Shown here piece after piece: positions 47,490-56,143 of a stretch of DNA of 64,000 nt. The translations under genes and the position numbers were made by a program. Location of the stretch: assembly GCA_963777095.1 (NCBI GenBank), contig CAVZOY010000001.1:310001-374000 (forward strand). Direction: 5' to 3'. How positions within the stretch are numbered: position 1 is the first letter of the stretch; each line of letters starts with the position of its first letter. Origin of the DNA: CAVZOY01 sp963777095 (GTDB lineage Bacteria; Actinomycetota; Actinomycetes; Mycobacteriales; Geodermatophilaceae). The notes beneath the pieces are model-generated. The model was given only the letters and a program-made list of their open reading frames with translations, was not told the DNA's origin and did no database searches.

Positions 47490-47816
47490 TCAGCGGCCGG
47501 TGTCGGCGGAGCGCGCCCGCTCGGCGCGCTCGCGCGCCTCGGCCGCCCGCAGCTCGGCGTCGCGGGCCTCGCTCTGCAGCTGGGCGGTCAGGTCGGTGTC
47601 CTGCTTCGGCGCGGGCGGGATGACCTCGCCGCTGACCGGCGTGGTGCGCGCGACGTCCTTGCCGCGGACGTCGTCGTCCTTCATGCCCTTCATCTCGCCC
47701 TTGAAGATCCGCAGCGACCGACCGAGCGCCCGGGAGGCGTCGGGCAGCTTCTTGTAGCCGAAGAGCACGAGGACGATCAGCAGGACGATGATCAGCTCAG
47801 GCGCGCCGAATCCCAT
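47490..47816 (-). CDS. tatA: Twin-arginine translocase subunit TatA
   Basis: A 108-residue protein with the short N-terminal membrane helix (ELIIVLLIVLVLFGYKKLPDASRALG, including the FG hinge) and an amphipathic helix, followed by a charged tail with a coiled-coil-like end. It forms the translocation pore for folded proteins with TatC. A tatB gene was not seen here, which is normal for actinobacteria, where it lies elsewhere. It is preceded by a small membrane protein gene. Confidence 0.96.
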   Translation of the reverse strand: MGFGAPELIIVLLIVLVLFGYKKLPDASRALGRSLRIFKGEMKGMKDDDVRGKDVARTTPVSGEVIPPAPKQDTDLTAQLQSEARDAELRAAEARERAERARSADTGR

Positions 47817-47915
47817 GAGGGAGCCTCCAGGTGAGGGTTCGGGGGCGATGTTACGCCCAGGACGGTCCGATCCTGTGTCGCCGGACCACGGACGACCACC
47901 CGCTCGGGTGGCTGT

Positions 47916-48122
47916 TCAGCCGTCGTTCGCGGAGCGTTCGCGGACCGCCGCCGTGCGCGCCGCGGTCTGCCGGGCCTGCGTGCGCACCGGCTCGACCTCC
48001 CGCTCCAGCGCCGCCATCTCGCCGCCGAGGCGCCGCAGCGACCCGGCGAGGCCGAACAGCACGCTGCCGAGTACGGCCAGGACGACCAGCACGGCGACGA
48101 TCCACACGACCAGCATCAACAC
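47916..48122 (-). CDS. Small membrane protein with coiled-coil tail
   Basis: A 68-residue protein of one hydrophobic helix (MLVVWIVAVLVVLAVLGSVLFGLAG) followed by a charged helical tail (LGGEMAALEREVEPVRTQARQTAARTAAV), resembling the small proteins often found between pafC and tatA in actinobacteria. Function unknown. GTG at 48122 or ATG at 48116 are both possible. It lies 10 bases after pafC and 99 before tatA. Confidence 0.75.
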   Translation of the reverse strand: MLMLVVWIVAVLVVLAVLGSVLFGLAGSLRRLGGEMAALEREVEPVRTQARQTAARTAAVRERSANDG

Positions 48123-48132
48123 GGGAGCGACC

Positions 48133-49129
48133 CTAGACGCCGGGGCTGGGAGCGGCCTGGACGTCCGCTGCGTACCGGGCGAGAGCCGCGCGGGCGTCGG
48201 CGGCCACGGCGGCCGCCAGATCGGCCGGCTCGTCGACGACCGCGCCACCGCCCAGGCTGGCCACCAGGCGGCGCGCCCAGGCCAGGTCCGCCGTCCGGAC
48301 GGCGACCGCGAGCCCACCAGGCGGGTCGTCGACCGGACGGACGTCCTCGACCGGGTAGTACTCGGCCACCCAGCGGGCTCCGCGGTCCAGCCGCAGCCGC
48401 ACCACCGGCGAGCCGGGCTCGGGCTGGTAGACGCCGTTGTCGACGTCGCGCTCGTGGGCCTGCGGCGGTGGGGCGGCCGGCTCGTCGAGCACCCGGACGG
48501 CGTCGACCCGGTCGAGTCGGAACAGCCGCACGCCCTCCACCCGGCGGCACCAGGCCTCGAGGTACCAGCGGCCGTCGACCAGCAGCAGGCGCATCGGGTC
48601 GACGTCGCGCTCCGTGCGCTCGTCGCGGGTCGGCACGTAGTAGGTCAGGTGCAGCGCGCGCCCGCGCTCCAGCCCGTCGCGCACGACGGCCAGCGCCTGC
48701 TCCTGCGCGTCGACGCTCAGCACGACCGGCGCCGCCCGCTCGCCGACGTGAACCAGCCGCGGCCATCACCTTGGCCAGCGCCCGGCTCACCGCCTCGCGC
48801 TCGGCCAGCCCGGGCAGTTCGAGCAGCGTGCGCAGCGCCACGACCAGGGCCACCGCCTCGTCGGTGGTCAGCCGCAGCGGCCGCACCATGCCGGCGGTGA
48901 AGGTGACCCGCACCCGGTCGCCCTCGAAGGCCAGGTCGATCAGGTCGCCGGGGCCGTAGCCCGGCAGACCGCACATCCACAGCAGCTCCATGTCGCTGCG
49001 CAGCTGCCGCTCGCTGACGCCGAAGTCGCGCGCCGCCTCGGCGACCGCCACGCCCTGCGGCCGCGCCGTCAGGTAGGGCACCAGCGCGAGCAGGCGGGTC
49101 ATCCGGTCGGTGGTCGCCGGGCTGCTCAT
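48133..49129 (-). CDS. pafC: PafC, WYL-domain transcriptional activator (apparent frameshift)
   Basis: With PafB it forms the PafBC activator of the RecA-independent DNA-damage response in mycobacteria. The N-terminal helix-turn-helix part begins MSSPATTDRMTRLLALVPYL and reads to about 48747; then one extra base breaks the frame before VGERAAPVVLSVDAQEQALA and the WYL domain (LHLTYYVPTRDERTERDVDPMRLLLVDGRWYLEAWCRR). The corrected length is 331 residues, as expected. The ATG overlaps the pafB stop by 4 bases. Likely intact in the organism. Confidence 0.9.
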
Positions 49130-50105
49130 GCCGTCTCCCCCAGCGCGGCCAGCCGGGTCAGCCGCGCGACGACCGCCTCCCGGACCTCCGCCGGCGACTC
49201 GACGACGACGTCGGCCCCGTACGCGGCGAGCTGGCCGGCCAGCGTCCACGGCTCGGTGGTGCGCAGCTCGAGCCGGTCGTCCCCGTCGTCGGCCGGGCCG
49301 AGGGAGGTCGCGTGCCGGCGCAGCCCGACCGCCGTTCCGGGACGCGCGCGGACGACGACGAGGTGCTCCTGCCCGCCGACCTGACCGGCAACCATCTCGG
49401 CGAGGTCGACGTCCTCCGGGGGCTCGAACGCGCCCGGCCGGGCCGACCGTCTTCGGGATGCCCACCACGCGGGAGAGCCGGAAGACCCGCGGCCGCTGCC
49501 GGTCGAGGTCCAGGCCGCCGAGGTACCAGCGGCCGTGCCAGGCGACGACGCCCCAGGGCTGCACGTGCCGGCGGGTCGGGGCGTCCTCGTCGGGACGGCG
49601 GTAGTCGAACTCCAGCGCGCGCCGGTCGCGGGCGGCGGCGTAGCACGGCCTCGAAGGCGGGCTCGCCGGCGTCCAGGCGGGGCTGGATCGGCAGCCCGCG
49701 GCCGGGGTCGACGTCCACGCCGGCGGCCTTGAGCTTGACCAGCGCGCTGTGCGCGGCGCCGGCCAGGCGTGCCGACTCCCAGAGCCGCAGGGCGAGGCCG
49801 ACCGCGGCCGCCTCCTCGCCGGTCAGGGTGATCTCGGGCAGCTCGTAGTCGGCCCGGGCGATGCGGTAGCCGTCCTCGGTGTCGAAGACGCTGGTGCGGC
49901 CGGTCTCGAGCGGGACGCCCATCTCGCGCAGGTCGGCCTTGTCCCGCTCGAACATCCGCTTGAACGCCTCGTCGGCGCGCGCCGAGCCGTCGTCGGCCTC
50001 GTAGCCGGGCACCGTGCCGCGGATCCGTGCGGCGGTCAGGTACTGCCGGGTGCCGAGCAGGGCGATGACCAGGTTGACCAGCCGCTCCGCCCGCCTCGCC
50101 GACAT
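49126..50105 (-). CDS. pafB: PafB, WYL-domain transcriptional activator (two apparent frameshifts)
   Basis: Partner of PafC. The N-terminal HTH (MSARRAERLVNLVIALLGTRQYLTAARIR) and middle domain read to about 49645; a second piece (RDRRALEFDYRR, HVQPWGVVAWHGRWYLGGLD) is in another frame, and a third (FEPPEDVDLAEMVAGQVGG onward) begins after about 49432. Each junction needs one base removed; the result is 325 residues with a full WYL domain. Two breaks in a gene that is normally conserved favour sequence error. It is first in the pafBC-tat unit and divergent from the DUF3866 gene. Confidence 0.88.
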
Positions 50106-50191
50106 GGACCCAGGCTAGTCAGGCTAGGCGGCGCGCCGGGCGGCCCCCGCCGCGCGCTGCCACCGCCTGCGTCGCTGGCTAGCCTTCCCGC

Positions 50192-51374
50192 GTGACCCCT
50201 TCCGAGCCGGCCGCCCCCGTGTCCCGGATCCGTTGGCGTCGCGGGCGGGTCACCGCGACCGGCCGGTCGTGGCGCGACGCCCTGGAGCTCACCGTCGAGG
50301 TGCCCGAGGACGGCGAGATGCGCGCGCTGGCCTACCCGTCGCTCGTGGGGCGCCCGGAGCCCGGCGACGACGTCCTGCTCAACACCACCGCCTGGGCGCA
50401 GAAGCTGGGCACCGGGGGGTACGCGATGGTCGTCGCCGTGCCCGACCGGCTGCCGCCCGACCCGCCGGCCGGCGGGGGGCACCTGGTCAAGGCCCGGTAC
50501 ACGCCGCTGCAGGTGTCGGTGCAGGGCGTCGACGAGCAGGAGACCGAGCACCACGCGCTGCTCGCCGAGGCGGACACGCTCGACGGCATGCCCGTGGTCG
50601 TCGCCGACCTGCACTCCGCCCTGCCGGCCGTGCTCATCGGCGCGCTGGCCACCGACCCCGATCTCAAGGTCGCCTACGTGATGACCGACGGCGGCGCGCT
50701 GGCCGCCGGGTTCTCGCGGACCCTCGGCGGGCTGGCCCGGTCGCTGGCCGGCGTCGTCACCGTCGGCCAGGCGTTCGGCGGCGACCTGGAGGCGGTCTCG
50801 GTGCACACCGGGCTGCTCGCGGCCAAGCACGTGCTCAGCGCCGATCTCGCGATCGTCACGCAGGGGCCGGGCAACCTCGGCACCGGGACGCCGTGGGGGT
50901 TCTCCGGCGTGGCCGCCGGTGAGGCCTGCAACGCCGTCAGCGTGCTGGGCGGGCAGCCCATCGGCGCGCTGCGGATCTCGGAAGCCGACTCGCGCCCGCG
51001 GCACCGCGGGGTGTCGCACCACTCGCTGACCGCGTTCGGACGGGTGGCGCTGGCCGGGGTCACCCTCATCGCGCCGCGCGGGCTGGGTTCCGAGCTCGGC
51101 GAGCAGGTCGACGAGGACCTCGCCGGCCAGCCGGAGCGCAATCCGGTCGTCTGGGTCGACACCGACGGCCTCGAGAAGGCGCTGTCGCTGTCGCCGGTGC
51201 CGCTGTCGACGATGGGCCGCGGGTATGCCGGAGGAGCGCGCCTACTTCCTGGCCGCCGCCGCCGCTGGCCGCTACGCAGCGCTGGCCGTGCCTCCGCCGC
51301 CGGACGCCGAAGCTGTGCCGCCCGTCGCCGAGGAGTCGGACTCCCCTCCCGAGGACTCCCCCGCGAGCAGCTGA
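50192..51374 (+). CDS. DUF3866 family protein (apparent frameshift near C-terminus)
   Basis: The frame is intact from GTG 50192 to about 51220 and contains the DUF3866 segments ALELTVEVPEDGEMRALAYP, LLNTTAWAQKLGTGGYAMVVAVP, VVADLHSALPAVLIGAL and GFSGVAAGEACNAV. Near 51220 one base must be removed so that MGRG continues as MPEERAYFLAAAAAGRYAAL and stops at 51374, giving 393 residues; otherwise the frame runs on antisense through pafA. The function of the family is unknown; it often lies beside the Pup-proteasome genes. Stops are 2 bases apart from pafA (convergent). Confidence 0.88.
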
Positions 51375-51376
51375 GC

Positions 51377-52735
51377 TCACATGCTGGCGATGAGCTTGTC
51401 GACGCGGTCGTCGACGGCCTTGAACGGGTCCTTGCACAGCACGGTGCGCTGGGCCTGGTCGTTGAGCTTGAGGTGCACCCAGTCGACGGTGAAGTCGCGG
51501 CGCTTCTCCTGGGCGCGGCGGATGAACTCGCCGCGCAGCCGGGCGCGCGTGGTCTGCGGCGGCACGTTCTTCGCCTCGAAGATCCGCGGCTCGTGCGCCA
51601 CCCGGTCGACCTGGCCGTTGCGCTCGAGCAGGTAGTAGAGGCCGCGGGTGCGGCTGATGTCGTGGTAGGCGAGGTCCATCTGCGCGATCCGCGGGTGCGA
51701 CAGCGGCAGGTCGCGCTTGGCCCGGTAACGCTCGATGAGCGAGAACTTGGTGGCCCAGTCGATCTCGCGGTCGATGAGCGAGAGGTCCTCGCTGTCGACC
51801 GCCTTGAGCACCCGGCCCCACAGCTCGAGCATCTGCCGGTGCACCGGGCCGAAGCCCTCCCGGTCGACGAACTCCGTCGCGCGGGCGTGGTACTCGCTCT
51901 GGATCTCCAGCGCCGACATCTCGCGGCCGTTGGCCAGCCGGACCTTGCGCCGTCCGGTCATGTCGTGGCTGATCTCGCGGATCGCCCGGATCGGGTTCTC
52001 CAGGCTCATGTCCTTGATCGGGACGCCGGCCTCGATCATCCGCAGCACCAGGTCGGTCATCGTGACCTTGAGCAGCGTCGTCGTCTCGTTCATGTTCGAG
52101 TCGCCGACGATGACGTGCAGCCGCCGGTAGCGCTCGGCGTCGGCGTGCGGCTCGTCGCGGGTGTTGATGATCGGCCGGGACCGCGTGGTGGCGCTGGAGA
52201 CGCCCTCCCAGATGTGCTCGGCGCGCTGGCTGACGCAGTAGATCGCGCCCCGCGGCGTCTGCAGCACCTTGCCGGCGCCGACGATGATCTGCCGGCTGAC
52301 CAGGAACGGGATCAGGACGTCGGCCAGCCGGCTGAACTCGCCGTGCCGCCCGACCAGGTAGTTCTCGTGGCAGCCGTAGCTGTTGCCGGCCGAGTCGGTG
52401 TTGTTCTTGAACAGGTAGATGTCGCCGGTGACGCCCTCCTCGCCCAGCCGCTGCTCGGCGTCGACCAGCAGGCCCTCGAGGATCCGCTCGCCGGCCTTGT
52501 CGTGGACGACGAGTTCGGTGAGGTCGTCGCACTCGGCGGTGGCGTACTCGGGGTGGCTGCCGACGTCGAGGTAGAGCCGGGACCCGTTGCGGAGGAAGAC
52601 GTTGGAGCTGCGCCCCCACGAGACCACGCGACGGAACAGGTACCGGGCCACCTCGTCCGGCGACAGCCGGCGCTGGCCCCGGAACGTGCACGTGACGCCG
52701 TACTCGGTCTCGATCCCGAAGATCCGTCGGTCCAC
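51377..52735 (-). CDS. pafA: Pup--protein ligase
   Basis: Joins the C-terminal glutamate of Pup to lysines of target proteins using ATP. The 452-residue protein is a carboxylate-amine ligase relative: RRIFGIETEYGV at the N-terminus (Glu9, a magnesium ligand), the catalytic aspartate in RLYLDVGSHPEYATAE (Asp57), then NNTDSAGNSYGCHENYL, RPIINTRDEPHADAERYRRLHVIVGDSNM and the C-terminal DWVHLKLNDQAQRT. It is homologous to dop at 56144. It lies after the 53-kb small gene on the same strand with an 83-base gap. Confidence 0.98.
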   Translation of the reverse strand: MDRRIFGIETEYGVTCTFRGQRRLSPDEVARYLFRRVVSWGRSSNVFLRNGSRLYLDVGSHPEYATAECDDLTELVVHDKAGERILEGLLVDAEQRLGEEGVTGDIYLFKNNTDSAGNSYGCHENYLVGRHGEFSRLADVLIPFLVSRQIIVGAGKVLQTPRGAIYCVSQRAEHIWEGVSSATTRSRPIINTRDEPHADAERYRRLHVIVGDSNMNETTTLLKVTMTDLVLRMIEAGVPIKDMSLENPIRAIREISHDMTGRRKVRLANGREMSALEIQSEYHARATEFVDREGFGPVHRQMLELWGRVLKAVDSEDLSLIDREIDWATKFSLIERYRAKRDLPLSHPRIAQMDLAYHDISRTRGLYYLLERNGQVDRVAHEPRIFEAKNVPPQTTRARLRGEFIRRAQEKRRDFTVDWVHLKLNDQAQRTVLCKDPFKAVDDRVDKLIASM

Positions 52736-52818
52736 GTTCCGAGCCTAGGCGCCGGATGCGACGAACGTCCGGTCCCCCGCCGCGGCCGTGGCCGCGGTGT
52801 GACCCTCTCGGATGATGC

Positions 52819-53169
52819 CTACGCCCGCTTCGCGTCGAGCCGCTGGAGCAGCTCGTCGGCGGCCCGCTCGACCTCGGCGTGGTCGTTCTGGCTGGCCCGC
52901 TGCTTGGCGGAGATCAGCGCCTGCCGGTTGACCACCCGCAGGTCGCCGTAGGGGAACGCGTACCGGCGCTTGGTCTCGGTGCCGGCGTCCGGGTCCTCCG
53001 CGAGGTGCCACTCGGCGAAGCCGTCGTAGCCGTGCGAGTCGATGTAGTCGTTCTCGGCGTCCGCGTCGGGCGCGGCGTCGGACCAGTCGGTGGCGTCGTC
53101 GACGTCGCCGTCGTCGATGAGCTTCCGCGCCTTCGTGACGGCGGCACGGTTCACCCGGTACTCCGGCAT
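52819..53169 (-). CDS. Conserved hypothetical protein next to the proteasome genes
   Basis: A 116-residue protein of a type common in actinobacteria but without assigned function. It begins YRVNRAAVTKARKLIDDG and has HGYDGFAEWHLAEDPDAG, then the conserved C-terminal YAFPYGDLRVVNRQALISAK and a helical end LLQRLDAKRA. It has no cysteines or membrane segment. It lies 11 bases after prcA, so is probably transcribed with the proteasome genes. Confidence 0.85.
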   Translation of the reverse strand: MPEYRVNRAAVTKARKLIDDGDVDDATDWSDAAPDADAENDYIDSHGYDGFAEWHLAEDPDAGTETKRRYAFPYGDLRVVNRQALISAKQRASQNDHAEVERAADELLQRLDAKRA

Positions 53170-53180
53170 GCGTCGCTCCT

Positions 53181-54107
53181 TCAGTCGGAGGTGGTCCCGC
53201 CGTCCGTCCCGCCGCCGTCGCCGTCCTCGGGCGAGGGCTGCGGACCGGCCCCCTCACCGCTGCCTTCGCTGCCGCCGACCGTGTCGGGGGCGGCCGGGTC
53301 GCCGAGCCCCGGAGGGGTGCCGGGCTGCGGCAGGCTGGGCGCGTGGGCGTGCGCCGCGGTGGTGCCCGTGCCGACCGGCTCCGCGGCCTCCCCGCCGTCC
53401 AGCAGGCTGCGCAGGGCGGCTCCGACGATCCGGCGGAACGCCCGCTTGGGGCGTCGCCGGTCGAGGACGGCGACCTCGAGCTGGGTGGCCGTGAGCAGCT
53501 GGCTGGGCCCGCCGTTGCTCGCGCCGGCGGTGACCGGACTGACCGCGGACAGCGCGCGCACGCCGACCATGAGCGCGTCGGCGAGGCCCATGCCGGCGGA
53601 GTAGTTCTCGCGCAGGTGGCCGGTGACGGCGTCGGCCTGGCCACCCATGACGACGAAGTCGGGCTCGTCGACGACCGAGCCGTCGAAGGTCAGCCGGTAG
53701 AGCTGGTCCTGCTCGGGGCTGTCACCGACCTCGGCGACGCAGAGCTCGACCTCGTAGGGCTTCATCTGCTCGGTGAAGATGGCGCCGAGCGTCTGCGCGT
53801 AGGCGTTGGCGATGACCCGGCCGGTGACGTCGCGCCGGTTGTAGGAATAGCCGCGGACGTCGGCGAGGCGGACGCCGGCCACCCGGAGGCTCTCGAACTC
53901 GCTGTAGCGGCCGACGGCGGCGAAGCCGATGCGGTCGTAGAGCTCGCCGACCTTGTGCAGGGTCGAGCTGGGGTTCTCGGCGATGAAGAGGACGCCGTCG
54001 GCGTAGGTGAGGACGGCGACGCTGCGGCCGCGGGAGATGCCCTTGCGGGCGTACTCCGAGCGGTCGCGCATGAGCTGCTCGGGCGAGGCGTAGTACGGCA
54101 TGGTCAT
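53181..54107 (-). CDS. prcA: Proteasome alpha subunit
   Basis: Forms the outer gating rings of the 20S proteasome. The 308-residue protein begins MTMPYYASPEQLMRDRSEYARKGISRGRSVAVLTYADG, the alpha-type signature with the gate-forming N-terminus. The fold ends at about residue 235 and is followed by a 70-residue Pro/Gly/Asp-rich disordered tail, longer than in Mycobacterium; the tail ends GGTTSD rather than the GYL-like end seen elsewhere. The start is 5 bases after the prcB stop. Confidence 0.95.
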   Translation of the reverse strand: MTMPYYASPEQLMRDRSEYARKGISRGRSVAVLTYADGVLFIAENPSSTLHKVGELYDRIGFAAVGRYSEFESLRVAGVRLADVRGYSYNRRDVTGRVIANAYAQTLGAIFTEQMKPYEVELCVAEVGDSPEQDQLYRLTFDGSVVDEPDFVVMGGQADAVTGHLRENYSAGMGLADALMVGVRALSAVSPVTAGASNGGPSQLLTATQLEVAVLDRRRPKRAFRRIVGAALRSLLDGGEAAEPVGTGTTAAHAHAPSLPQPGTPPGLGDPAAPDTVGGSEGSGEGAGPQPSPEDGDGGGTDGGTTSD

Positions 54108-54112
54108 GGCGA

Positions 54113-54952
54113 TCAGCCCTGCCCCTCGGCGGCGGCCCGCTCGTCGGTGATTGTCGTGGCGACCGCGGCCACCTCGTCGTCGGTCAGCCGGACCGCGCCC
54201 TCGGCGTCGACCCGGTAGACGATCGGGTAGAGCCGTCGGACCGGGTCGGGGCCGCCGGTCGCCGAGTCGTCGTCAGCGGCGTCGTACAGGGACTCGACGA
54301 GAGTGCGCAGCGCCGCGTCGGCCGCGAGGCCGGGGCGCCAGGTCTTCTTCAGCGAGTTGCGGGCGAACAGCGAGCCGGAGCCGACCGTGGCGTAGCCGCG
54401 CTCCTCGTAGTTCCCGCCGGTGACGTCGTAGCTGAAGATGCGGCCAGGGTTCGCGCCCTCGGCGGCGTCGAGGTCGAAGCCGGCGAACAGCGGTACGACG
54501 GCGAGGCCTTGCAGGGCGGCGCCGAGATTGCCGCGGATCATCTGGGCGAGCCGGTTGGCCTTGCCGTCGAGGGACATCGTGAGCCCCTCGATCTTCTCGT
54601 AGTGCTCGAGCTCGACCTGGTAGAGCCGGACCATCTCGATCGCGATGCCCGCGGCACCGGCGATGCCGATGACGCTGTACGAGTCGGCCGGATAGACCTT
54701 CTCGATGTCGCGGCTGGAGATCAGGTTGCCCATCGTGGCGCGGCGGTCGCCGCCCATGAGGACGCCGCCGTCGTAGGTTGCGGCGACGATCGTCGTGCCG
54801 TGCGGGGCGAGGTCACCCACCGGCAGGCTGGGGACCGCGCGGCGGCCGGGCAGCAGGTCGGGCGCCGCGGAGGCGAGGAAGTCGGTGAACGAGGACCCCA
54901 CCCGGTCCAGGTAGGCGGGCGGGAACCCGCTCCGACCTGCTGACTCGTTCAC
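54113..54952 (-). CDS. prcB: Proteasome beta subunit
   Basis: The catalytic subunit. A 52-residue propeptide is removed at HG/TTIVAATYDGG, exposing the nucleophile Thr53 of the precursor; the catalytic Lys and Asp lie in GGDRRATMG and further on. The 279-residue protein also has GIAGAAGIAIEMVRLYQVELEHYEK and GSGSLFARNSLKK. The GTG at 54952 gives a propeptide of usual length. It is followed after 5 bases by prcA, and preceded by an unusual endonuclease gene that separates it from pup. Confidence 0.97.
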   Translation of the reverse strand: MNESAGRSGFPPAYLDRVGSSFTDFLASAAPDLLPGRRAVPSLPVGDLAPHGTTIVAATYDGGVLMGGDRRATMGNLISSRDIEKVYPADSYSVIGIAGAAGIAIEMVRLYQVELEHYEKIEGLTMSLDGKANRLAQMIRGNLGAALQGLAVVPLFAGFDLDAAEGANPGRIFSYDVTGGNYEERGYATVGSGSLFARNSLKKTWRPGLAADAALRTLVESLYDAADDDSATGGPDPVRRLYPIVYRVDAEGAVRLTDDEVAAVATTITDERAAAEGQG

Positions 54953-55059
54953 CCGTCCGCCTCTCCCCGCCGCGATGCTCCGGCGTCCGTCGTGCTGCCT
55001 CTGTGTCGTGCGCGACCCTACCGGCGGGGTGCGACGGCGGCCCGTCCCCTCGGGGCCGG

Positions 55060-55794
55060 TCAGGCGTCGCGGAGGAGGGCCAGGAGCTCCTCCACCGTCC
55101 GGTGAGACAGCAGGTCCCGGTGACGCACGCGCCAGACTCGGAGGCCCGTCCGTCTGTCGGCCGCTCGGGCGGTTACCTCGACACGCTGGTGCCGCAGCGG
55201 TTGCGGCTCCTGCCGTCGCCGGTGCGCCTCGACGTAGTCGGCGGCCGCGCGCAGGACCGCCGGATCGTCCTTGAACTGGCCCAGCCCGCCGTTGCAGTTG
55301 AAGCACAGCAGCGCCCGCACGGCGCCGGTCTCGTGGTCGTGGTCGACGTGGGCGGCCGGCGCTGCGCGGCAGATCGCACAGAGGCCGTCCTGAGCGGCCA
55401 GCATGGCGTCCGCGTCTCCGGCCGTGATGCCGTAACGGCGGCGTAGATGGTAGGTGCGTTCCCCGCCCACCAACTCTTTCGCCTTCCGGCCACGCATGTT
55501 GTGGCACGGCTTGCAGTACGACGTGACACCGGACTTCGTCGCGGCATTTCGGCCGAATGCGCTCAACGGCTGGATTCGACCGCAGTCAGGGCACCACTTG
55601 TGTCCGTCCGGGACAGTCAGGCCGCGCGGGTGTCGCTTCTTCGGTCCACCAGTGCGTCGATCGCGGCTGCTCTCGTGCCGCCTCCGTGCATGCTGCCTGC
55701 AGTAGAAGGCGTAACCATCTCGAGAGTTCCGATTACGTGTGAACTCGGAGACCGGGCGATCCTCGCTGCAGTCCCGGCAATACTTGGTTTCCAT
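55060..55794 (-). CDS. Endonuclease VII-like HNH protein inserted between pup and prcB
   Basis: A 244-residue protein: two zinc-ribbon-like units (YCRDCSEDRPVSEFTRN ... FYCRQH and KWCPDCGRIQPLSAFGRN ... SYCKPCHNMRG), then a recombination endonuclease VII/HNH domain (YGITAGDADAMLAAQDGLCA, HVDHDHETGAVRALLCFNCN), and a C-terminal tail. T4 endonuclease VII resolves branched DNA; such free-standing HNH proteins can also be homing endonucleases. The 5' half has lower GC and mixed codon use, unlike its neighbours, a sign of transfer. It starts 27 bases after the pup stop. Confidence 0.9.
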   Translation of the reverse strand: METKYCRDCSEDRPVSEFTRNRNSRDGYAFYCRQHARRRHESSRDRRTGGPKKRHPRGLTVPDGHKWCPDCGRIQPLSAFGRNAATKSGVTSYCKPCHNMRGRKAKELVGGERTYHLRRRYGITAGDADAMLAAQDGLCAICRAAPAAHVDHDHETGAVRALLCFNCNGGLGQFKDDPAVLRAAADYVEAHRRRQEPQPLRHQRVEVTARAADRRTGLRVWRVRHRDLLSHRTVEELLALLRDA

Positions 55795-55807
55795 GGAGTC
55801 GAGTTGC

Positions 55808-55823
55808 GAGACTTGACAGTCTC
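55808..55823. promoter_or_regulatory. Hairpin between pup and the endonuclease gene
   Basis: GAGACT and AGTCTC pair perfectly around TGAC. The hairpin overlaps the pup stop codon and ends 13 bases before the endonuclease start. It could be a weak terminator or an mRNA-processing site that sets how much of the downstream genes is made. Confidence 0.5.
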
Positions 55824-56031
55824 ACTGACCTCCTTTTTGTACGTATTGACGAACAAATTCTTCAGAATTCTCCTCAAGCACCTCGTCGATCTCGTCCAGG
55901 ATCGCGTCGATGTCCTCGGTCATCTCCTTGTGGCGCTCGGCGACCTCGGCGTCGACCGAGGCCTCGACCTCCTCGGTCTCCTCCCGAGTCCGGGTCGCCT
56001 TCTGCTGCCCGCCCGTGTCCCTCGTGGCCAT
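55822..56031 (-). CDS. pup: Prokaryotic ubiquitin-like protein Pup
   Basis: The 69-residue tag ends QKGGQ; the final Gln is deamidated by Dop to Glu before ligation. The central helix (EEVEASVDAEVAERHKEMTE, then DIDAILDEIDEVLEENSEEF) binds the Mpa coiled coil. The start MATRDTGGQQK at 56031 is typical of the family. Odd: of the last 15 sense codons (from AAT to CAG) 13 end in A or T, whereas nine of the ten codons before end in G or C. The protein is normal; only the DNA is recoded. Confidence 0.98.
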   Translation of the reverse strand: MATRDTGGQQKATRTREETEEVEASVDAEVAERHKEMTEDIDAILDEIDEVLEENSEEFVRQYVQKGGQ

Positions 56032-56143
56032 GCCAACCTCCACAGGTCCGCGCCCAGCCCGAGCGGCTGCGCTCACGGCCGAAGCTACCCGCTGCAGGTG
56101 ACATTTCGATCACCCCGAACGGGCGTGTGGACACGCGCCGGGG

